DNA from: Clostridia bacterium
Lineage (GTDB): Bacteria > Bacillota > Peptococcia > DRI-13 > SM3-B62
NCBI GenBank assembly: GCA_018432615.1
Contig: JAHDSQ010000011.1
Coordinates: forward strand, 81,548 to 145,547
DNA length: 64,000 nucleotides
Reading direction: 5' to 3'
The notes beneath the pieces are model-generated. The model worked only from the letters and a program-made list of their open reading frames with translations. It ran no database searches and had not been told where the DNA came from. How positions within the stretch are numbered: the first letter of the stretch is position 1; every line of letters starts with the position of its first letter. Both the position numbers and the translations under genes were made by a program. This document shows positions 53,919-63,480 of the stretch, piece after piece.

Positions 53919-53946
53919 CCGGGAGATATTTTTTCTCCCGGTTTTT
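53919..53946 (+). terminator. Attenuator terminator of the FMN riboswitch
   Basis: CCGGGAGA and TCTCCCGG with a 7-base T-rich loop, followed by TTTTT, ending 17 bases before the ribD start. FMN binding should favour this hairpin. Confidence 0.92.
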
Positions 53947-53963
53947 CTATTTGGGGAGGTACA

Positions 53964-55091
53964 ATGAATACTGAATCTAAAAACGCCGAAAACACAAATA
54001 TAAAATACATGAAAAGAGCTTTGGAACTGGCAGCATTGGCTAAGGGTCGTACCAGTCCCAATCCTCTTGTGGGCGCGGTCATCGTAAAAAATAACGAGAT
54101 AATCGGCAGCGGTTATCACCACAAAGCCGGCACACCACACGCCGAGATCCATGCCCTCAAGGCAGCAGGTAAGGCTGCAAGAGGAGCCGACCTCTACGTA
54201 ACACTTGAACCCTGTAATCACACAGGCAGAACTCCACCCTGTACCGAGGCAATTATCAAAGCAGGTATCAAGCGTGTTTTTTCCGCCGTCAGTGATCCTA
54301 ACCCCCTGGTGGCAGGTAAAGGATTAAAGCGACTACAAGAAGCAGGTATCGTCGTTACTACGGGGTTAATGGAAAAAGAAGCCCGCCGATTAAATGAGTT
54401 CTTTTTCAAATACATCCAGACAAAGCTACCCTTTATCGGTGTCAAAGCTGCCATGACACTAGATGGAAAAATCGCAACAGTAAGCGGCGAATCAAAATGG
54501 ATCACGGGCGATGAGGCACGACTCCACGGACACCGGCTGAGAAATACTTACGACGCAATCCTGGTAGGTGTCGGAACGATAATTTCAGATAACCCCAGCC
54601 TTACCTGTCGTCTTCCCAATAATACGGGTCGGGACCCTATTAGGATAATTCTTGACAGCAAGCTTTCCCTGCCCCTTGATTGCAAAATACTGCACCTTCA
54701 ATCCACGACACATACCATTATTGCCACCACCGGACAAGCCCCGGCTGATAAGAAAAAACAACTCGAAAAACTTGCTATGGTCTTAACAGTAAATGACGGA
54801 CCAAAAGTAGATTTGGCAAAACTAATGCCACAATTGGGCAAAATGGACATTACAAGCATCCTGGTGGAAGGAGGCAGCACCGTTAACGGCTCATTCCTCC
54901 ATCATAACCTTATCGATAAATTTCACCTTTATTACGCACCGAAAATTATCGGCAATAACCTCGCACCCGGGCCTTTCAATGCAGGAAGCAGAGTCCAACT
55001 GGCCGGTGCACCAAGATTAGAGGACATTACAATATCCCGCCTAGCTGACGATATCCTCCTTGAAGGTTACCCTATCAGAAAGGGTGAGTAA
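53964..55091 (+). CDS. ribD: Bifunctional pyrimidine deaminase/reductase
   Basis: Two steps of riboflavin synthesis: deamination of the pyrimidine intermediate, then NADPH reduction of its ribosyl side chain. 375 residues. The N-terminal deaminase has zinc ligands in PHAEIHALKAAG and TLEPCNHTGRTPPC. The C-terminal reductase begins near residue 150 with FIGVKAAMTLDGKIAT and has VEGGSTVNGSFL near the end. ATG with GGGGAGGT upstream. First gene behind the FMN riboswitch. Confidence 0.97.
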   Translation: MNTESKNAENTNIKYMKRALELAALAKGRTSPNPLVGAVIVKNNEIIGSGYHHKAGTPHAEIHALKAAGKAARGADLYVTLEPCNHTGRTPPCTEAIIKAGIKRVFSAVSDPNPLVAGKGLKRLQEAGIVVTTGLMEKEARRLNEFFFKYIQTKLPFIGVKAAMTLDGKIATVSGESKWITGDEARLHGHRLRNTYDAILVGVGTIISDNPSLTCRLPNNTGRDPIRIILDSKLSLPLDCKILHLQSTTHTIIATTGQAPADKKKQLEKLAMVLTVNDGPKVDLAKLMPQLGKMDITSILVEGGSTVNGSFLHHNLIDKFHLYYAPKIIGNNLAPGPFNAGSRVQLAGAPRLEDITISRLADDILLEGYPIRKGE

Positions 55092-55092
55092 C

Positions 55093-55746
55093 TTGTTTAC
55101 AGGAATCATTGAAGATTTAGGTATTATCAAATCCCTGCAAACTACACAAAAATCGGCAAAAGTCCATATCCAATCTCCCCTCATCGTTTCCGATCTAAAA
55201 ACCGGGGACAGTATTGCTGTCAATGGCATTTGCCTTACGGCGACTTCATTTGACACCGCATCTTTCAGCGTTGACGTTATGATGGAGACCCTGCAGAAAA
55301 CCAATCTTGGCAAGCTTAAACCGGGTCAAAAAGTCAATTTAGAAAGAGCCCTGCGTCTGAGCGATCGCTTAGGAGGTCATTTGGTAAGCGGACACATTGA
55401 TGCTACGGGGACCATTCAAGAAAAGACGATCCAGGAGATTGCAATCGTGCTTAAAATCACCTATCCTCCCAAAATGGATAAGTACCTCATCCCAAAAGGC
55501 TCTGTTGCTATTGACGGCACCAGTTTAACTATTGTTGAAGTAAAACCGCCCTGCTTCACGGTTTCCCTCATTCCACACACCAGAGGTTTGACGACCCTGG
55601 GTTTCAAAGATGTCGGCGATACAGTCAACCTGGAATTTGACATAATAGCAAAGTACCTTGAAAAGCTGAAAAACTCCTCACAAACCTTAAACGATGCTTC
55701 CCCAGAAATCGGTTTAGCTTTTCTGGCTGAAAACGGATTTGCCTAA
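55093..55746 (+). CDS. ribE: Riboflavin synthase alpha chain
   Basis: Dismutates two lumazine molecules to riboflavin. 217 residues in two similar barrels: FTGIIEDLGII to SVNGICLTA (here AVNGICLTATSF), and LVSGHIDATGTI to AIDGTSLTIVEV. The TTG at 55093-55095 is the start because it gives the universal LFTGIIE beginning with AGGGTGA upstream; a longer frame overlaps ribD by 32 bases and was rejected. It begins one base after the ribD stop. Confidence 0.95.
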   Translation: MFTGIIEDLGIIKSLQTTQKSAKVHIQSPLIVSDLKTGDSIAVNGICLTATSFDTASFSVDVMMETLQKTNLGKLKPGQKVNLERALRLSDRLGGHLVSGHIDATGTIQEKTIQEIAIVLKITYPPKMDKYLIPKGSVAIDGTSLTIVEVKPPCFTVSLIPHTRGLTTLGFKDVGDTVNLEFDIIAKYLEKLKNSSQTLNDASPEIGLAFLAENGFA

Positions 55747-55773
55747 TATTCTACTTGCGAGGTGATACTAGCA

Positions 55774-56979
55774 ATGAAAGATTATAAATTCAATACGATC
55801 GAAGAGACTATCTCCGATATAAAACAAGGTAAAATGGTCATCGTGATAGATGATGAAGACAGAGAAAACGAAGGCGATTTAATCATGGCTGCCGAAAAAG
55901 TCACACCGGAGGCCGTGAATTTCATGGTTACTCATGCCCGGGGGCTTCTTTGCCTGCCCTTAGAAGGAGAACGGCTTGATGCCCTCGAAATATATCCGAT
56001 GGTCCAGCAAAGCAATGACCACTTAGGTACGGCCTTTACGGTCTCCGTTGATGCAATCACTACCACAACCGGCATCTCTGCCTACGAAAGATCCGCCACC
56101 ATCCAAAAAATCTTAGACCCCACTTGCACCCCTCAGGATTTAAGAAAGCCGGGCCATATTTTCCCTCTGCGTTACAGAGATGGTGGGGTCCTCAAAAGAG
56201 CGGGCCATACTGAAGCTGCCGTAGATTTGGCCAGGCTTGCCGGTCTTTTCCCTGCGGGAGCTATCTGTGAAATATTGAATGAAGACGGAACAATGGCACG
56301 CACACCGCAATTGATGGAATTCGCTCAAGCACACAGCCTAAAAATAATTACCATCGCAGACCTCATCAAGTACAGACGCCATGTTGAAAAACTCATTGTA
56401 AAAGAAACTACCGTAGATTTACCTACAAAATACGGACACTTTATAGCACATGCATACAACGGCAAACTGGACGGCAGCACCCATCTCGCCTTAGTGAAAG
56501 GCAAAGTGGCAGGTGAAGAACCCGTGTTAGTACGTGTTCATTCCGAATGCCTCACCGGTGATGCCTTAGGATCTCTGCGCTGCGATTGCGGAGAACAACT
56601 GGCCCACGCCATGCTGATGATCGAAAAAGAAGGGGCAGGAGTTTTACTTTACATGCGTCAAGAAGGGCGCGGGATTGGACTTTTGAATAAACTTTGTGCT
56701 TACAAACTCCAAGATGAAGGCCAAGATACTGTTCAGGCCAACGAATCCCTGGGATTTGCTGCAGATTTGCGCGAATACGGTATTGGCGCACAAATCCTGG
56801 CCGACCTTGGCATCAAAAGGCTGCGCCTTCTTACCAATAATCCGCGTAAAATCGCAGGTCTGGAAGGTTATGGTCTTCAAGTAGTGGAACGAGTTCCCCT
56901 TGAAATAGCCCCCGGGGAAGAAAACATCAGATATCTGAAAACAAAAAAAGACCGTCTCGGTCACTTTCTGCATATTTGA
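55774..56979 (+). CDS. ribBA: Bifunctional DHBP synthase/GTP cyclohydrolase II
   Basis: Makes both precursors of riboflavin. About 401 residues. The N-terminal dihydroxybutanone phosphate synthase has [16 protein letters not shown] and [13 protein letters not shown]; the C-terminal cyclohydrolase II has zinc cysteines in [21 protein letters not shown] and [16 protein letters not shown] 55774-55776 lies 9 bases behind GAGGTG; the in-frame GTG within that site was rejected. Confidence 0.97.
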   Translation: MKDYKFNTIEETISDIKQGKMVIVIDDEDRENEGDLIMAAEKVTPEAVNFMVTHARGLLCLPLEGERLDALEIYPMVQQSNDHLGTAFTVSVDAITTTTGISAYERSATIQKILDPTCTPQDLRKPGHIFPLRYRDGGVLKRAGHTEAAVDLARLAGLFPAGAICEILNEDGTMARTPQLMEFAQAHSLKIITIADLIKYRRHVEKLIVKETTVDLPTKYGHFIAHAYNGKLDGSTHLALVKGKVAGEEPVLVRVHSECLTGDALGSLRCDCGEQLAHAMLMIEKEGAGVLLYMRQEGRGIGLLNKLCAYKLQDEGQDTVQANESLGFAADLREYGIGAQILADLGIKRLRLLTNNPRKIAGLEGYGLQVVERVPLEIAPGEENIRYLKTKKDRLGHFLHI

Positions 56980-57009
56980 AATGCTTAAAATTACAAGGAG
57001 GTTTAACTA

Positions 57010-57474
57010 ATGCCAAAAGTATATGAAGGCTACCTAAAGGGTGAACACTTAAAAATCGGTATCGTTGTCAGCAGGTTTAATGAGTTTATCACTTCAAAGC
57101 TTTTAAGCGGTGCTCTCGATACTCTCTATCGGCACGGTGTCAAGGACGAGAATATTGAAGTAGCTTGGACTCCGGGTGCTTTCGAAATACCGCTGACCGC
57201 AAAACACATGGCGGGAAAAGAATATGACGCCGTAGTTTGTTTAGGCGCGGTAATCAGAGGAACAACCCCTCATTTTGACTACGTAGCGTCAGAAGTTTCA
57301 AAAGGAGTGGCGCAGGTTTCCTTAGCAAGCCAAACTCCGGTTATTTTCGGTGTCTTAACCACCGACACTATTGAACAAGCTATCGAGAGAGCAGGCACCA
57401 AAGCCGGCAATAAAGGTAGCGACGCAGCTCTGTCGGCAATAGAAATGGCAGATCTGATTAAAAATCTGCGTTAA
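57010..57474 (+). CDS. ribH: 6,7-dimethyl-8-ribityllumazine synthase
   Basis: Penultimate riboflavin enzyme, usually forming a 60-mer shell around riboflavin synthase. 154 residues with [51 protein letters not shown] (catalytic His) and [27 protein letters not shown] behind AAGGAGG. Last riboflavin gene; the gap to pckA is 32 bases without a terminator. Confidence 0.97.
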   Translation: MPKVYEGYLKGEHLKIGIVVSRFNEFITSKLLSGALDTLYRHGVKDENIEVAWTPGAFEIPLTAKHMAGKEYDAVVCLGAVIRGTTPHFDYVASEVSKGVAQVSLASQTPVIFGVLTTDTIEQAIERAGTKAGNKGSDAALSAIEMADLIKNLR

Positions 57475-57506
57475 TACAATCACTTACATCCTCTGGAGGT
57501 ATCGTT

Positions 57507-59087
57507 ATGCATTCAACAAAACAAACAAATCTCTTAAAACTAATTGGCAAATGCCGTGCCAATTGTAATTGTCACGCGCCACAACTGATAGAGTTCTCCC
57601 TCAGTCACGGCGAAGGTTCCCTCACCTCAACGGGAGCACTAAGCGTCACTACCGGAAAATATACCGGGCGTTCACCTAACGACAAATTCTTTTTGCGTGA
57701 ATCAAAATACTCCCAGGATATTAATTGGGGAGACATTAACCAGGCAATGAGGAAAGAACATTTTGATCAACTATTCGACGATGTTTTAAATTATCTTGAC
57801 GGCAAAGAGCTATATATTTTTGACGGTTATGCAGGTGCCGACCCTAATTACAGACTAAACCTGCGTGTAATCAACGAATTGGCCTGGCAGAACCTTTTTG
57901 CACACCAGCTTTTAGTCAGACCTACAGACAATGAACTTTCCACCTTTTCGTGTGATTACCATATTATTTGCGTTCCTGAATTTAAAGCCGAACCACAAAA
58001 GCACGGGACAAATTCAGAAGCGGTGATTGCTGTCAACCTGGACGAAAAAATAATTATTGTCGGCGGCACCTCTTATGCAGGTGAAATAAAAAAAGCAATT
58101 TTTACATTAATTAATTTCGTCCTGCCTAAAAGCAATATTTTATCAATGCATTGCTCAGCTAATGTTGGTCGGACAAACGACGATGTTGCTTTGTTTTTTG
58201 GCCTCTCCGGCACCGGAAAAACCACGCTTTCGGCTGACCCGGACAGGCGCTTAATCGGAGACGACGAGCATGGCTGGTCACAAGACGGTATTTTTAATAT
58301 TGAAGGCGGCTGCTATGCTAAATGTATCGGGCTTGATCCGGATGACGAACCACAGATATGGAATGCCATCCGCTTCGGCAGTGTATTGGAAAACGTTATT
58401 GTGGATGAAACCACCCGCGAACCGGATTTTTCTGCCAATGACCTTACCGAGAATACACGTTCAGCCTATCCTATAGAATATATCCCTGACTCTGTTATTC
58501 CCGGAACTGCGGGACATCCTGGAAATATTTTTTTCTTGACGGCGGATGCCTTCGGTGTCCTGCCTCCTCTGGCAAAGCTTAATAACGAACAGGCCATGTA
58601 TCATTTCCTTTCCGGCTATACGAGCAAATTAGCCGGGACAGAAAGAGGAATTAAAGAACCGGAGGCAACATTTTCCGAGTGTTTCGGCGCCCCCTTCCTC
58701 CCCCTTCCACCACTGGTCTATGCAAACATGTTGGGGGAAAGAATAAACAAGCATCAAAGTAAAGTTTATCTGATTAATACAGGCTGGACAGGGGGACCCT
58801 ACGGTGTCGGTCATCGCTTCAAGCTTGCCCACACTAGGGCTTTAATCAAGGCAGCCTTACAAGGGCAATTAGATGACATACCCTGCCGCAAGGATCCTAT
58901 TTTCGGTTTTGATGTACCGCTGATGTGTCCGGGGGTTCCAGAGAGCATTCTGACGCCGCGGCAAACATGGCAAAACCCTGATGATTATGACAAACAAGCC
59001 CGGCGACTGGCCCTATCCTTTAAAGAGAATTTTAAGAAGTTCCATAAAATGTCGGCAAATATTCTCACCGCCTCTCCTGCGGTTTAG
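57507..59087 (+). CDS. pckA: Phosphoenolpyruvate carboxykinase (ATP)
   Basis: Interconverts oxaloacetate plus ATP with phosphoenolpyruvate, CO2 and ADP. 526 residues, typical. Motifs: [10 protein letters not shown] near the N-terminus, SMHCSANVG (substrate and metal Lys/His region), kinase P-loop [17 protein letters not shown] (about 231-247), GDDEHGW, and [16 protein letters not shown]. It follows ribH with a good GGAGGTATCGTT site and may be reached by transcripts of the riboflavin operon. No obvious terminator follows before the tRNA promoter. Confidence 0.96.
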   Translation: MHSTKQTNLLKLIGKCRANCNCHAPQLIEFSLSHGEGSLTSTGALSVTTGKYTGRSPNDKFFLRESKYSQDINWGDINQAMRKEHFDQLFDDVLNYLDGKELYIFDGYAGADPNYRLNLRVINELAWQNLFAHQLLVRPTDNELSTFSCDYHIICVPEFKAEPQKHGTNSEAVIAVNLDEKIIIVGGTSYAGEIKKAIFTLINFVLPKSNILSMHCSANVGRTNDDVALFFGLSGTGKTTLSADPDRRLIGDDEHGWSQDGIFNIEGGCYAKCIGLDPDDEPQIWNAIRFGSVLENVIVDETTREPDFSANDLTENTRSAYPIEYIPDSVIPGTAGHPGNIFFLTADAFGVLPPLAKLNNEQAMYHFLSGYTSKLAGTERGIKEPEATFSECFGAPFLPLPPLVYANMLGERINKHQSKVYLINTGWTGGPYGVGHRFKLAHTRALIKAALQGQLDDIPCRKDPIFGFDVPLMCPGVPESILTPRQTWQNPDDYDKQARRLALSFKENFKKFHKMSANILTASPAV

Positions 59088-59120
59088 CTAGATACATACA
59101 TAACAAACAGCTGCTACCAC

Positions 59121-59149
59121 TTGACACAGTTAAAATGCCATGCTAAGAT
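59121..59149 (+). promoter_or_regulatory. Sigma-A promoter for tRNA-Leu
   Basis: A perfect TTGACA (59121-59126) and TAAGAT (59144-59149) with 17 bases between, 30 bases before the mature tRNA. Confidence 0.8.
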
Positions 59150-59179
59150 ATTTCTTGCATGAGTTTTCCCTCAATAAAC

Positions 59180-59265
59180 GCGGAAGTGCTGGAATTGGCA
59201 GACAGGCACGTTTGAGGGGCGTGTGTCTTTATGGCGTGCGGGTTCAAGTCCCGCCTTCCGCACCA
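59180..59265 (+). tRNA. tRNA-Leu (anticodon GAG)
   Basis: The acceptor stem GCGGAAG pairs with CTTCCGC. The anticodon stem CACGT/GCGTG carries loop TTGAGGG with anticodon GAG. A long class II variable arm follows, then the T arm GCGGG-TTCAAGT-CCCGC, discriminator A and an encoded CCA. The G26-N region and D loop (CTGGAATTGGCAGACAG) are normal for leucine tRNA. It reads CUC and CUU codons. Confidence 0.97.
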
Positions 59266-59276
59266 TATTAAATCTA

Positions 59277-59306
59277 AAAGTCGCAAGTATTTGCGGCTTT
59301 TTTTGT
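59277..59306 (+). terminator. Terminator of tRNA-Leu
   Basis: AAGTCGCAA and TTGCGGCTT (one G-T pair) with a short loop, followed by TTTTTTT. Confidence 0.88.
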
Positions 59307-59374
59307 ACCAAGGAACATAAAACCCCATCATTCGTCTATAAAAAAAACTAAGCCGCAAAAGGAGAACTGCCATA

Positions 59375-60433
59375 ATGAAAAAGCTGCTATCTTTAGTTCT
59401 TTGCACACTAATGACGCTATCCCTTCTTATTGGCTGCACACCTGCAGACGATAACGAACGGGTTTCCTTTAAAGCAACAGTTCTTGAGAAAAAGGATGCA
59501 TCTCTGCTGGTAGAACCGGATAAGGAATCCACTGAATTGAATTCATCAGATAGAATCATAGTTTCAATCACCGATTCTTCCCTGTTTAATTCGCAAAACG
59601 ATAGTATTGCAATTGACGACATTAAAACTGGGGATTTGCTTGTAATCAGTTACAATGGCTTAATCGCGGAAAGCTACCCGGCACAAATCAATACATGTTA
59701 TGAAATCCAAGTAATAGAGTCTGCCCCTGATGATACTGCAGAAATGATATTTGAAAAGGGCTTTTACAGGCCAAATTACAACAGCCTGCCAAAAGAAATT
59801 ACCGAATGGGTCTCATATTCCCAAGAAGTGCCTTGTGTACAGGAAAAAATACACAATGGCCATAGGTATTTCTTAATAACCGAAGGTGCAAGGCTTTCTG
59901 AAAGGACCGCAGCAAAAGTCGAAGATGTTATCGCTCAGGCAGATAAACTGGAAATAAGAATCACATCAGTCTCAGATGAGGGAAAAGACAGTGATTCTTT
60001 CTCATCTTTTGATTTAGTAATATTGGAAAACAATGAGCTCCCCTTCCACTGCACCGATGCAGATAATCCGGACGAGTATTTTATGGGATTAATAGGTTTG
60101 AGAGAAATAGATAAAAAGGTTGTGGCTGCTTCAGAGTGGATTAAAATTTTTAGCCCGCAACCCCACGAAAAAATTGGAGATACAATTCTCCTGACAGGCC
60201 TTGCCAACGTGTTTGAAGGAACCGTATCCTATCAGCTTCTCACAGGAGATAACGAGGTTTTAGACAGTGGGTTTACGACAGCAGCAATGGGAGATTGGGG
60301 TTACTTCGAAGAAAACATTCTCATTCCTTCCGACTTGAATGACGAAACACTTACCCTGCAGTTATATAGCGAGAGCATGAAAGACGGTTCCAAAATGTTT
60401 GTTGTTGACATTCCCTTACTGCTAGCGAATTAG
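59375..60433 (+). CDS. Lipoprotein with DUF3221-like and Gmad2 domains
   Basis: 352 residues. The signal peptide ends in the lipobox LLIGC (Cys21). Residues about 30-115 (VLEKKDASLLVEPD, SDRIIVSITDSSLF, IKTGDLLVISYNGLIAESYPAQI) resemble the DUF3221/YobA type. The C-terminal about 85 residues (IKIFSPQPHEKIGDTILLTGLANVFEG, and GDWGYFEENILIP) are a Gmad2 domain, an immunoglobulin-like fold found with spore germination proteins. Residues 120-250 are not recognised. It is probably on the outer face of the membrane; role unknown. ATG behind AAAGGAG. Confidence 0.75.
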   Translation: MKKLLSLVLCTLMTLSLLIGCTPADDNERVSFKATVLEKKDASLLVEPDKESTELNSSDRIIVSITDSSLFNSQNDSIAIDDIKTGDLLVISYNGLIAESYPAQINTCYEIQVIESAPDDTAEMIFEKGFYRPNYNSLPKEITEWVSYSQEVPCVQEKIHNGHRYFLITEGARLSERTAAKVEDVIAQADKLEIRITSVSDEGKDSDSFSSFDLVILENNELPFHCTDADNPDEYFMGLIGLREIDKKVVAASEWIKIFSPQPHEKIGDTILLTGLANVFEGTVSYQLLTGDNEVLDSGFTTAAMGDWGYFEENILIPSDLNDETLTLQLYSESMKDGSKMFVVDIPLLLAN

Positions 60434-60459
60434 TACTTTGTTAAATAACGATGTAGAAA

Positions 60460-60493
60460 CAGCCCGGCCAATCAAAAGCGATTAGCCGGGCTG
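60460..60493. terminator. Hairpin between convergent lipoprotein and Ntn-hydrolase genes
   Basis: ACAGCCCGGC.CAATC pairs with GATT.AGCCGGGCTGT across a 6-base loop. T runs are weak on both sides, but the position between two convergent genes favours a bidirectional terminator. Confidence 0.7.
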
Positions 60494-60502
60494 TAGTTTA
60501 AT

Positions 60503-62110
60503 TTATCTTTCCATTTCTTCGTCGTCATTCTTTTTCCGCATGCCCGAACCGGCCACAAGATCATGCTCATAGCAATAAACTAATTCATTCACCTTAGAAT
60601 TTTGCCATATTCTCAGGCGTTCCTGCAGTTCGGAATCGCTAAATCCACCTTGTATTAAACTATTTATTCGGGTTTCATATTCAGAAAAAGCCCAATCCTC
60701 GGAAGCGAAAATTCTCTTTTGAATCCCACCCTCGCCATAATACTGGGACTGGGTGGAATTATTCGGGTCAACCCCTGTCAAGGCAACCAAGTCCATGCTG
60801 TGATCAACGTTACGCCCGCTGGAATAACCGGTAGCATCATCATCGGTGTAATCATAGACCAAATGTCTTTTTTCATTACTCAACTCATACATGTCTGTCA
60901 AAGCATTGGGAATCTCACCTGCAAAGGGGAAGATAGGAACAAAAACCGTAACAGCAGGTTCCCCTAAAGCTACCCAAATGGTGGTAAGCTTTCCGTCATA
61001 GGGGTCATTTCCATTGCAACCGGTAATAACGATTCCTGCCGTAGTAACAAATCGGTTAAGATGAAAACCGGTTGACTTATCCAATCCTGCAGGGAGTTCG
61101 CCGATATTTTTGGCTAAGGTCTCTACCGTATCTTCCTGGGGTATACCATTGTAATTAACATCCTTCTGAATCATGAATCGGTAGTCTTTTGAGAAGGGGT
61201 CATCCATACGAATACCGATCCGATGCCACCTTTTAACCGCACTGGATGAGGTTTCATGGTCATGAATACCGTCACCATACCAACCGGTATTAACTACATC
61301 GTTACCTACTACCTCTGTAATATGCTCATCTACAAAAAACGGGAAGCCATCTGCCCTGTTATAGCTGACACGGCTAAAGTTGCTGCGCCAGTCGTAACCG
61401 GAATAGCCACCGTTGGGAGGATTAGTGGTATCTTTATCATCATTGTGAGTCGCAGAATAGTGGTTGTTTCCGTCTTGAGTATAGGTATTGGTCACGTTAT
61501 CCCTGGTAAAATCGGTACCGCAGACTCCAAAAGTAGCCATACACCCGTAACGGTCAAAGACCATGACTAGGGAGTTTGTATTGCGGGCGCTGCTTTGGTT
61601 CCATCCCCCTCCATTATTCGTATCCCGCAACAACTGTTCTACCTCATCCACAGTCTCACAGCGGGATAAAATAAAGTTGTTCAACTGTCCGTTATCCATC
61701 CCTAAAGGATCCATGTCGGATGTATAACCAAGACTGGTCTGGGTATCGGCTGATAAGGTATGAGACGCCGTCTGCACCAAGCCTAAGCCTCGTTCATTAG
61801 CTCCCCCCCAGGCAATCTTTTCCCCTGTGATGGTGAAGGAATCCTCATCAGTAATACCTACAAAATCGAACCTGTCTCCGTAAGTATCACCAGCTCCCCA
61901 GTACTGTCCATTGGCTTCGTGCCGGAAAGGATAAACTTGCCAACAGTTGGTAGTACCCCAACTATCCCTATTCTTCCACATAACCGGACGCATATCCACC
62001 GCAGATGTACCGGTGGCCCCTGCTATACTACAGGCAAATGCTACTCCGGAATTGCTTATCAGGAAGACTAAGACAAGAACTATGCCCAGTAATTTTGACA
62101 ATTTTCTCAT
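60503..62110 (-). CDS. Secreted Ntn-hydrolase (C45/acyltransferase-like)
   Basis: 535 residues. A signal peptide (residues 1-26) ends in AFA just before Cys27, followed by SIAGATGTSAVDMRPVMWKNRDSWG. In cysteine Ntn-hydrolases the nucleophile must be N-terminal, and here signal peptidase cutting would expose it without self-processing. Motifs NTNSLVMVFDRYGCMATFGV and RFVTTAGIVITG fit the acyl-CoA:6-aminopenicillanate acyltransferase and peptidase C45/C69 groups. The substrate is unknown; extracellular amide bonds are likely. The tail (about 460-535) is acidic and helical. ATG start with AAAGGTGGG upstream. Confidence 0.7.
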   Translation of the reverse strand: MRKLSKLLGIVLVLVFLISNSGVAFACSIAGATGTSAVDMRPVMWKNRDSWGTTNCWQVYPFRHEANGQYWGAGDTYGDRFDFVGITDEDSFTITGEKIAWGGANERGLGLVQTASHTLSADTQTSLGYTSDMDPLGMDNGQLNNFILSRCETVDEVEQLLRDTNNGGGWNQSSARNTNSLVMVFDRYGCMATFGVCGTDFTRDNVTNTYTQDGNNHYSATHNDDKDTTNPPNGGYSGYDWRSNFSRVSYNRADGFPFFVDEHITEVVGNDVVNTGWYGDGIHDHETSSSAVKRWHRIGIRMDDPFSKDYRFMIQKDVNYNGIPQEDTVETLAKNIGELPAGLDKSTGFHLNRFVTTAGIVITGCNGNDPYDGKLTTIWVALGEPAVTVFVPIFPFAGEIPNALTDMYELSNEKRHLVYDYTDDDATGYSSGRNVDHSMDLVALTGVDPNNSTQSQYYGEGGIQKRIFASEDWAFSEYETRINSLIQGGFSDSELQERLRIWQNSKVNELVYCYEHDLVAGSGMRKKNDDEEMER

Positions 62111-62477
62111 TTCAATCCCACCTTTATTTTTTATAATTAAAAGATAAAAATTCTGTCCCCCTTTCTCTCATGTACCGCCTTTTTGCTTCATCAAAACAAA
62201 TCCGTGCTACTTCTAATTTAAGTATCTATATGCGGTTGAGCCTAAGTCCCTTATATTTCGTGACTCGGGCTTTCTCCTCCAAAAAATGAATATTTATATT
62301 CTCACTACATTTTCTATGAATATTATTCTTCATTTAACTAAAAACTCCTGCTATTTTTTAATATATAATATTATTTTCCCAATGTTTTAGCCATCAAAGC
62401 GGTAGTACTTATCAATCTCGTAAAAAAAGCTCACTTGCCAAAAACAAGAGAGCTTTTTCATATTCAATGACATAGAG
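62111..62477. other. Intergenic region without a gene
   Basis: 367 A+T-rich bases between the Ntn-hydrolase start and the MerR gene end. Apart from the terminator at 62424-62458 I see no gene, conserved RNA or convincing promoter; the Ntn-hydrolase promoter should lie here on the minus strand. Confidence 0.6.
62424..62458. terminator. Terminator after the MerR gene
   Basis: AAAAAGCTCACTTG and CAAGAGAGCTTTTT pair with one mismatch around a 7-base loop, A and T runs on both sides, 20 bases beyond the MerR-family stop. Confidence 0.85.
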
Positions 62478-63233
62478 TTATTTACAGTATATCAATACCG
62501 CATCACGTAGGAATACCGCGCATCCCACGGCTATTTTATCATAATATGCGGTAAAGCGTGGATCGTCCACATACATCTGTGTTATGCCGATATGGGCTTC
62601 TTTGCTGTAATCTTCCCAAAAAAAACACAGCCATTTTTTGTGCAACTCGCAAGCTTTTTGTGCCAATTCGCTTGCCGGGTCACCCTGTTTGAAAGCAGTT
62701 TTTAGCGTTTCAGTTAACTCAACTGTCAGCGCGTCCAATTCGGCGTATTTCTCCTTGCTAATACCCATTACCTTTGCATTCGAGCGATCAACGATCTCAT
62801 CGCCAAATTTTCCGCGGGCTTCCTTACCATGCTGCCGCTCATTGTCATCGACCAGTTTCTTAAGGAAACCTTCAAACTTTTCCTGGTCACTCATAATAAT
62901 TTCCCCTTTCATTGCCCTTATAGACTTCCCTACATTTGCTATTAACAAATCTAGTTGTTCTCGCTTAGCTAGCAGGGCTGACAAATGACTTTCCAATGCC
63001 ACCTGTTCATCAAAATTCTCCGATGATAATATGTTTTTTATTGCCTTCAGCGGCACGCCCAGTGCACGATAGAAAAGAATTTGCTGCAACCGATCAATCT
63101 CTTTTTGTCCGTAAATACGGTACCCCTTTGAACTTATTCGCCCAGGAGAAAGCAGTTCAAATTCATCGTAATACCTCAACGTTCGCGTACTGACTCCTGC
63201 TAATTTTGCCAGTTTATTGATGGTGTATTCCAT
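62478..63233 (-). CDS. MerR-family regulator with TipAS-like ligand domain
   Basis: About 251 residues. The N-terminal MerR DNA-binding domain is clear: YTINKLAKLAGVSTRTLRYYDEFELLSPGRISSKGYRIYGQKEIDRLQ in pieces, then a dimer helix (about 75-115). The C-terminal domain (about 130-250; WLCFFWEDYSKEAHIGITQMYVDDPRFTAYYD) is the TipAS type, which binds drugs in Mta and TipAL. ATG at 63231-63233 with GGGAGGTGAG upstream; the longer frame would run through the promoter. Its own promoter has a 19-base spacer, the MerR-target pattern, so it is probably autoregulated. Confidence 0.9.
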   Translation of the reverse strand: MEYTINKLAKLAGVSTRTLRYYDEFELLSPGRISSKGYRIYGQKEIDRLQQILFYRALGVPLKAIKNILSSENFDEQVALESHLSALLAKREQLDLLIANVGKSIRAMKGEIIMSDQEKFEGFLKKLVDDNERQHGKEARGKFGDEIVDRSNAKVMGISKEKYAELDALTVELTETLKTAFKQGDPASELAQKACELHKKWLCFFWEDYSKEAHIGITQMYVDDPRFTAYYDKIAVGCAVFLRDAVLIYCK

Positions 63234-63256
63234 TTTCTCACCTCCCTGCCAAAACA

Positions 63257-63287
63257 ATTGTAAACCATTACGTAACGTTAATGTCAA
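63257..63287 (-). promoter_or_regulatory. MerR-type promoter with 19-base spacer
   Basis: Minus strand: perfect TTGACA (63282-63287), 19 bases, TACAAT (63257-63262). The spacer holds the inverted repeat CATTA...TAATG around ACGTAACGT. Over-long spacers of 19 bases with a palindrome are the known target of MerR-family activators. Confidence 0.85.
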
Positions 63288-63339
63288 TAGTCTTGAAGAC
63301 AATTAACCGTTAGATTGCTCACATGCCGGTCGCACGACA

Positions 63340-63378
63340 AAACTTGGATAGACAGCAAAGTTCTGTCTATCCAAGTTT
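63340..63378. terminator. Perfect 16-bp hairpin, probable terminator of the YbjQ gene
   Basis: AAACTTGGATAGACAG and its exact reverse complement enclose a 7-base loop. On the minus strand the stem ends in TTTTG. It lies between the YbjQ stop and the MerR promoter. The rest of 63288-63480 holds nothing else I can support. Confidence 0.7.
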
Positions 63379-63480
63379 AAACTGAGTTTATGCTATGTAA
63401 TAAAACAAGTCGCTCCTTACATGAACGTAAAGATGACCTCAAAACAATATTTTTACTCCGATAACATATTATATATTCTC

